From assembly GCA_028823075.1 (NCBI GenBank), contig JAPKCE010000074.1, forward strand, positions 1 to 7,907: a stretch of DNA of 7,907 nucleotides, written 5' to 3'. The notes below the pieces were generated by a model. That model saw only the letters and a program-made list of their open reading frames with translations, was not told where the DNA came from and did no database searches. Both the position numbers and the translations under genes were made by a program. Shown here piece after piece: positions 6,338 to 7,907 of the stretch; positions within the stretch are counted from its first letter, which is position 1; every line of letters starts with the position of its first letter. Source of the stretch: Myxococcota bacterium. Its GTDB lineage: Bacteria > Myxococcota > UBA4151.

Positions 6338-6527
6338 ATTCTAAACTCCCTAGGTGGCGATGTGATGGGCAATTCTGTTGCCGGCCGCAACCCTGGTCGC
6401 CTAAAGTTCTTACCTCAACCTTTGCAGCCGCGGGTTATCTGGCAGTCGAAGCGGGCGAAAACGTTATTAATGCTTTCAGTTCAGGGGCGGGTATGGCTAA
6501 ATGCCACTGGTAATAAAAGGTGCTTTC
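6338..6527. promoter_or_regulatory. Divergent intergenic region with a short palindrome
   Basis: These 190 bases lie between the divergent starts of the hydrolase (6337, minus) and the TPR gene (6528, plus) and should hold both promoters. No consensus -35/-10 pair stands out. A 15-base inverted repeat, GTTGC-CGGCC-GCAAC, lies at 6377-6391, 40 bases upstream of the hydrolase start; it is a possible operator but short. TATTAAT at about 6465 could serve as a -10 for the TPR gene, without a clear -35. Confidence 0.35.
6515..6520 (+). promoter_or_regulatory. Shine-Dalgarno site that sets the TPR start
   Basis: AAAAGG lies 7 bases before ATG 6528. The alternative in-frame ATG at 6501 has no comparable site and would add nine residues ahead of the first TPR helix, so 6528 is preferred. 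Confidence 0.7.
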
Positions 6528-7709
6528 ATGAGCTTAAATATCGATGAACTTCTTTCTGCGGGACGCCTTGATGAGGCGTCCCGTCTTATTTCCGCCGCGT
6601 TAAGCGCAAACCCTAACGACGTCGAAGCCCTGATCGGACAAGCTCGAAGTTTGGGAGCCGGTGGTGACCTCCCTGCCGCATTGGCGAGCGTCGAAAAAGC
6701 ATTGAGAGCGGATTCCTCTCATGCCATGGCGCGCGGTTATCGTGGTATTCTCCTGTACGAACTCAACCGTCAGGCTGAGGCGCAACCCGAGTTGCAAGCT
6801 GCAATCGATGCTGGGCTTAGCGACGGCGCCCTTCACTTTGGTTTGGCGCGTTGCCTCGCAGCCGGCGGTGAACTCGAAGCTGCGCTTACGCATACCGACG
6901 CCGCCATCCTTGACCAGCCAAAGAACTGGGCCTTCTTGTTTGTACGCGCTCGTCTGCTCAGCGATCTCCAGCGCTTCGATGAATCGATACAGGCTTTGCA
7001 CGCTACGGTCGAAGCCGACCCGACTCAAGAAGAGCCCTGGATCGTTCTTTGTACGGTGTTGATCAACCTTGGCCAAGTCGGCGATGCGGTGGTTAATTTA
7101 CAAAACGCGTTGCGCCATGTGCCGCAGACCGAACGTATCCAAGAATTGCTGGCGCATGCCGCATTGACTCAGGGCAACGTCGATTTGGCGACCCATCACC
7201 TCGAAGAACTGAGCCGCAGCAACCCGCAAGATGCGACGACCATGGGGAATTTGGCGCTTTGCTACGTTGCCGGCGGGCGCGCTAAGATGGCCGAGTCGGT
7301 TTATAATAACGCCTTGAAGCTGGCTCCGAAGGACGCGGTTTTGCATTATCAACTGGCCTCGCTGATCGAGGACCAAGACGGCGATGAGCCTTTGCGGCGG
7401 GCGGTACACCATTACCAGCAAGCTATCGCCGGTGACGCACAGATGTGGGAGCCCTTGAGTGATTTGGGGCGCTTGCATGTGACGCAAAGCTCCTTGCATG
7501 ATTTGGACAAGGCCTTCGCACTTTTCGAGAGGGCCGTTGCAGTGGGCGGTGAACGCCCAGAGATTCTCATGAACATGGCGCTGGGCTTTGCTCATAGCGG
7601 CGACAAAGCGGCCTGTATTAAAAAGTGCAACGCCGTTCGAGCACACGCCGAGGCTGACGACGCTCTTCAGGACCAAGCGCACGCACTTTCCAAGCATATG
7701 AGCACTTAG
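6528..7709 (+). CDS. Tetratricopeptide-repeat (TPR) protein
   Basis: The protein has 393 residues from ATG 6528. There is no signal peptide or membrane segment, so it is probably cytoplasmic. Almost the whole chain is built of 34-residue helix pairs with the TPR spacing of small residues, Ala at the helix crossing and Pro at the end; I estimate ten or eleven units. The clearest is at about residues 232-267 (NPQDATTMGNLALCYVAGG then the paired helix ending KLAP). No catalytic domain is attached. TPR superhelices act as protein-binding scaffolds, so it may organise a partner complex; the partner is not evident. The antiporter start codon follows its stop by three bases, indicating co-transcription and likely translational coupling. 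A strong stem-loop lies in codons 11-19. The 402-residue version from ATG 6501 cannot be excluded. Confidence 0.88.
   Translation: MSLNIDELLSAGRLDEASRLISAALSANPNDVEALIGQARSLGAGGDLPAALASVEKALRADSSHAMARGYRGILLYELNRQAEAQPELQAAIDAGLSDGALHFGLARCLAAGGELEAALTHTDAAILDQPKNWAFLFVRARLLSDLQRFDESIQALHATVEADPTQEEPWIVLCTVLINLGQVGDAVVNLQNALRHVPQTERIQELLAHAALTQGNVDLATHHLEELSRSNPQDATTMGNLALCYVAGGRAKMAESVYNNALKLAPKDAVLHYQLASLIEDQDGDEPLRRAVHHYQQAIAGDAQMWEPLSDLGRLHVTQSSLHDLDKAFALFERAVAVGGERPEILMNMALGFAHSGDKAACIKKCNAVRAHAEADDALQDQAHALSKHMST
6559..6583 (+). other. Strong 10-bp stem-loop inside the first codons of the TPR gene
   Basis: CGGGACGCCT and AGGCGTCCCG pair perfectly over 10 bp around the 5-base loop TGATG, and the stem is followed by TCTTATTT (6584-6591). 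It has the shape of an intrinsic terminator but sits 31 bases after the start codon, in codons 11-19 (residues A-G-R-L-D-E-A-S-R). It could act as an attenuator, slow early translation, or be a by-product of codon choice. The flanking U-rich tract is interrupted, which weakens a terminator reading. Confidence 0.6.
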
Positions 7710-7712
7710 TCG

Positions 7713-7907
7713 ATGGCTTCCGTCGAGCTGTTTCTTCTGTGCATCGCCGCCGTCTTTCTGATCGGTGTCATCGGCGAACTCGTGTTCGCACGCACCGGCG
7801 TTCCAGACGTCGTTTGGCTGATCGTTGTCGGAATCTTTATGGGTCCGGTTTTCGGCTTTGTTGATCGTGGTTTACTACTTGATATTGCTCCATTTTTCGG
7901 CGCTCTA
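7713..7907 (+). CDS. Cation:proton antiporter, N-terminal part (truncated by window edge)
   Basis: ATG 7713 opens a frame of 65 codons that runs off the right edge. The residues include an N-terminal hydrophobic segment (about 4-24, ELFLLCIAAVFLIGVIGELVF region), then ARTGVPDVVWLIVVGIFMGP (27-46) and a second hydrophobic stretch. This fits the start of the Na+/H+ exchanger fold (CPA superfamily, PF00999), where a TGIPDVxxLIxxGxxxGP motif follows the first helix. Such proteins exchange Na+ or K+ for H+ across the inner membrane. The start lies three bases after the TPR stop and has no good Shine-Dalgarno site, so translation probably depends on ribosomes finishing the TPR gene. The subfamily cannot be decided from 65 residues. 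Confidence 0.75.
   Translation, partial: MASVELFLLCIAAVFLIGVIGELVFARTGVPDVVWLIVVGIFMGPVFGFVDRGLLLDIAPFFGAL

Noticed and set aside
6501..6527. Longer TPR start at ATG 6501
   Set aside because: There is no good Shine-Dalgarno site before it, whereas ATG 6528 has AAAAGG at ideal spacing.

Overview
The window looks like a chromosomal segment of a Myxococcota-type bacterium (myxobacteria, Bradymonadales or relatives). The main clue is a lipoprotein at the left edge with three cysteine-rich repeats of the CGxGxxxxGExCDDGNxxxGDGC type (DUF4215, the 'Myxococcus cysteine-rich repeat'), which is typical of that phylum. Other support is the high density of predicted lipoproteins (four of seven genes), moderately GC-rich DNA and myxobacterial-style lipoprotein hydrolases. 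The exact taxon cannot be fixed without a search. I see no insertion sequence, phage gene, CRISPR array, tRNA or rRNA.

Layout. (1) 1-440, minus: 5' part of the DUF4215 lipoprotein, running off the left edge. (2) 441-602: divergent intergenic region. (3) 603-953 and 980-2515, plus: a two-gene unit made of a small lipoprotein with eight cysteines besides the lipid-anchor cysteine, then a probable outer-membrane beta-barrel protein with a C-terminal thioredoxin domain (WCVNC). (4) 2516-2872: 357 bases with no convincing gene. (5) 2873-4324, plus: a PhoD-family phosphatase/phosphodiesterase exported by Tat and probably lipidated. (6) 4337-6337, minus: a large alpha/beta-hydrolase (lipase/esterase-like) lipoprotein, convergent with phoD and only 12 bases away. 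(7) 6338-6527: divergent intergenic region. (8) 6528-7709, plus: a cytoplasmic TPR-repeat protein. (9) From 7713, plus: the start of a cation:proton antiporter, cut by the right edge and separated from the TPR gene by three bases.

How the genes may work together. The left half is cell-envelope and cysteine-centred: two cysteine-rich lipoproteins flank or accompany a barrel protein that carries its own thioredoxin domain plus a CxxC at its mature N-terminus. This suggests an envelope thiol-disulfide module. The middle holds two unrelated envelope hydrolases, one acting on phosphoesters and one probably on carboxyl esters or lipids, which could serve nutrient scavenging or prey/lipid breakdown. 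The right half starts a two-gene operon, TPR protein plus antiporter, with an unusually strong stem-loop in the first codons of the TPR gene. The most unusual items are the barrel-thioredoxin fusion and that coding-region hairpin.
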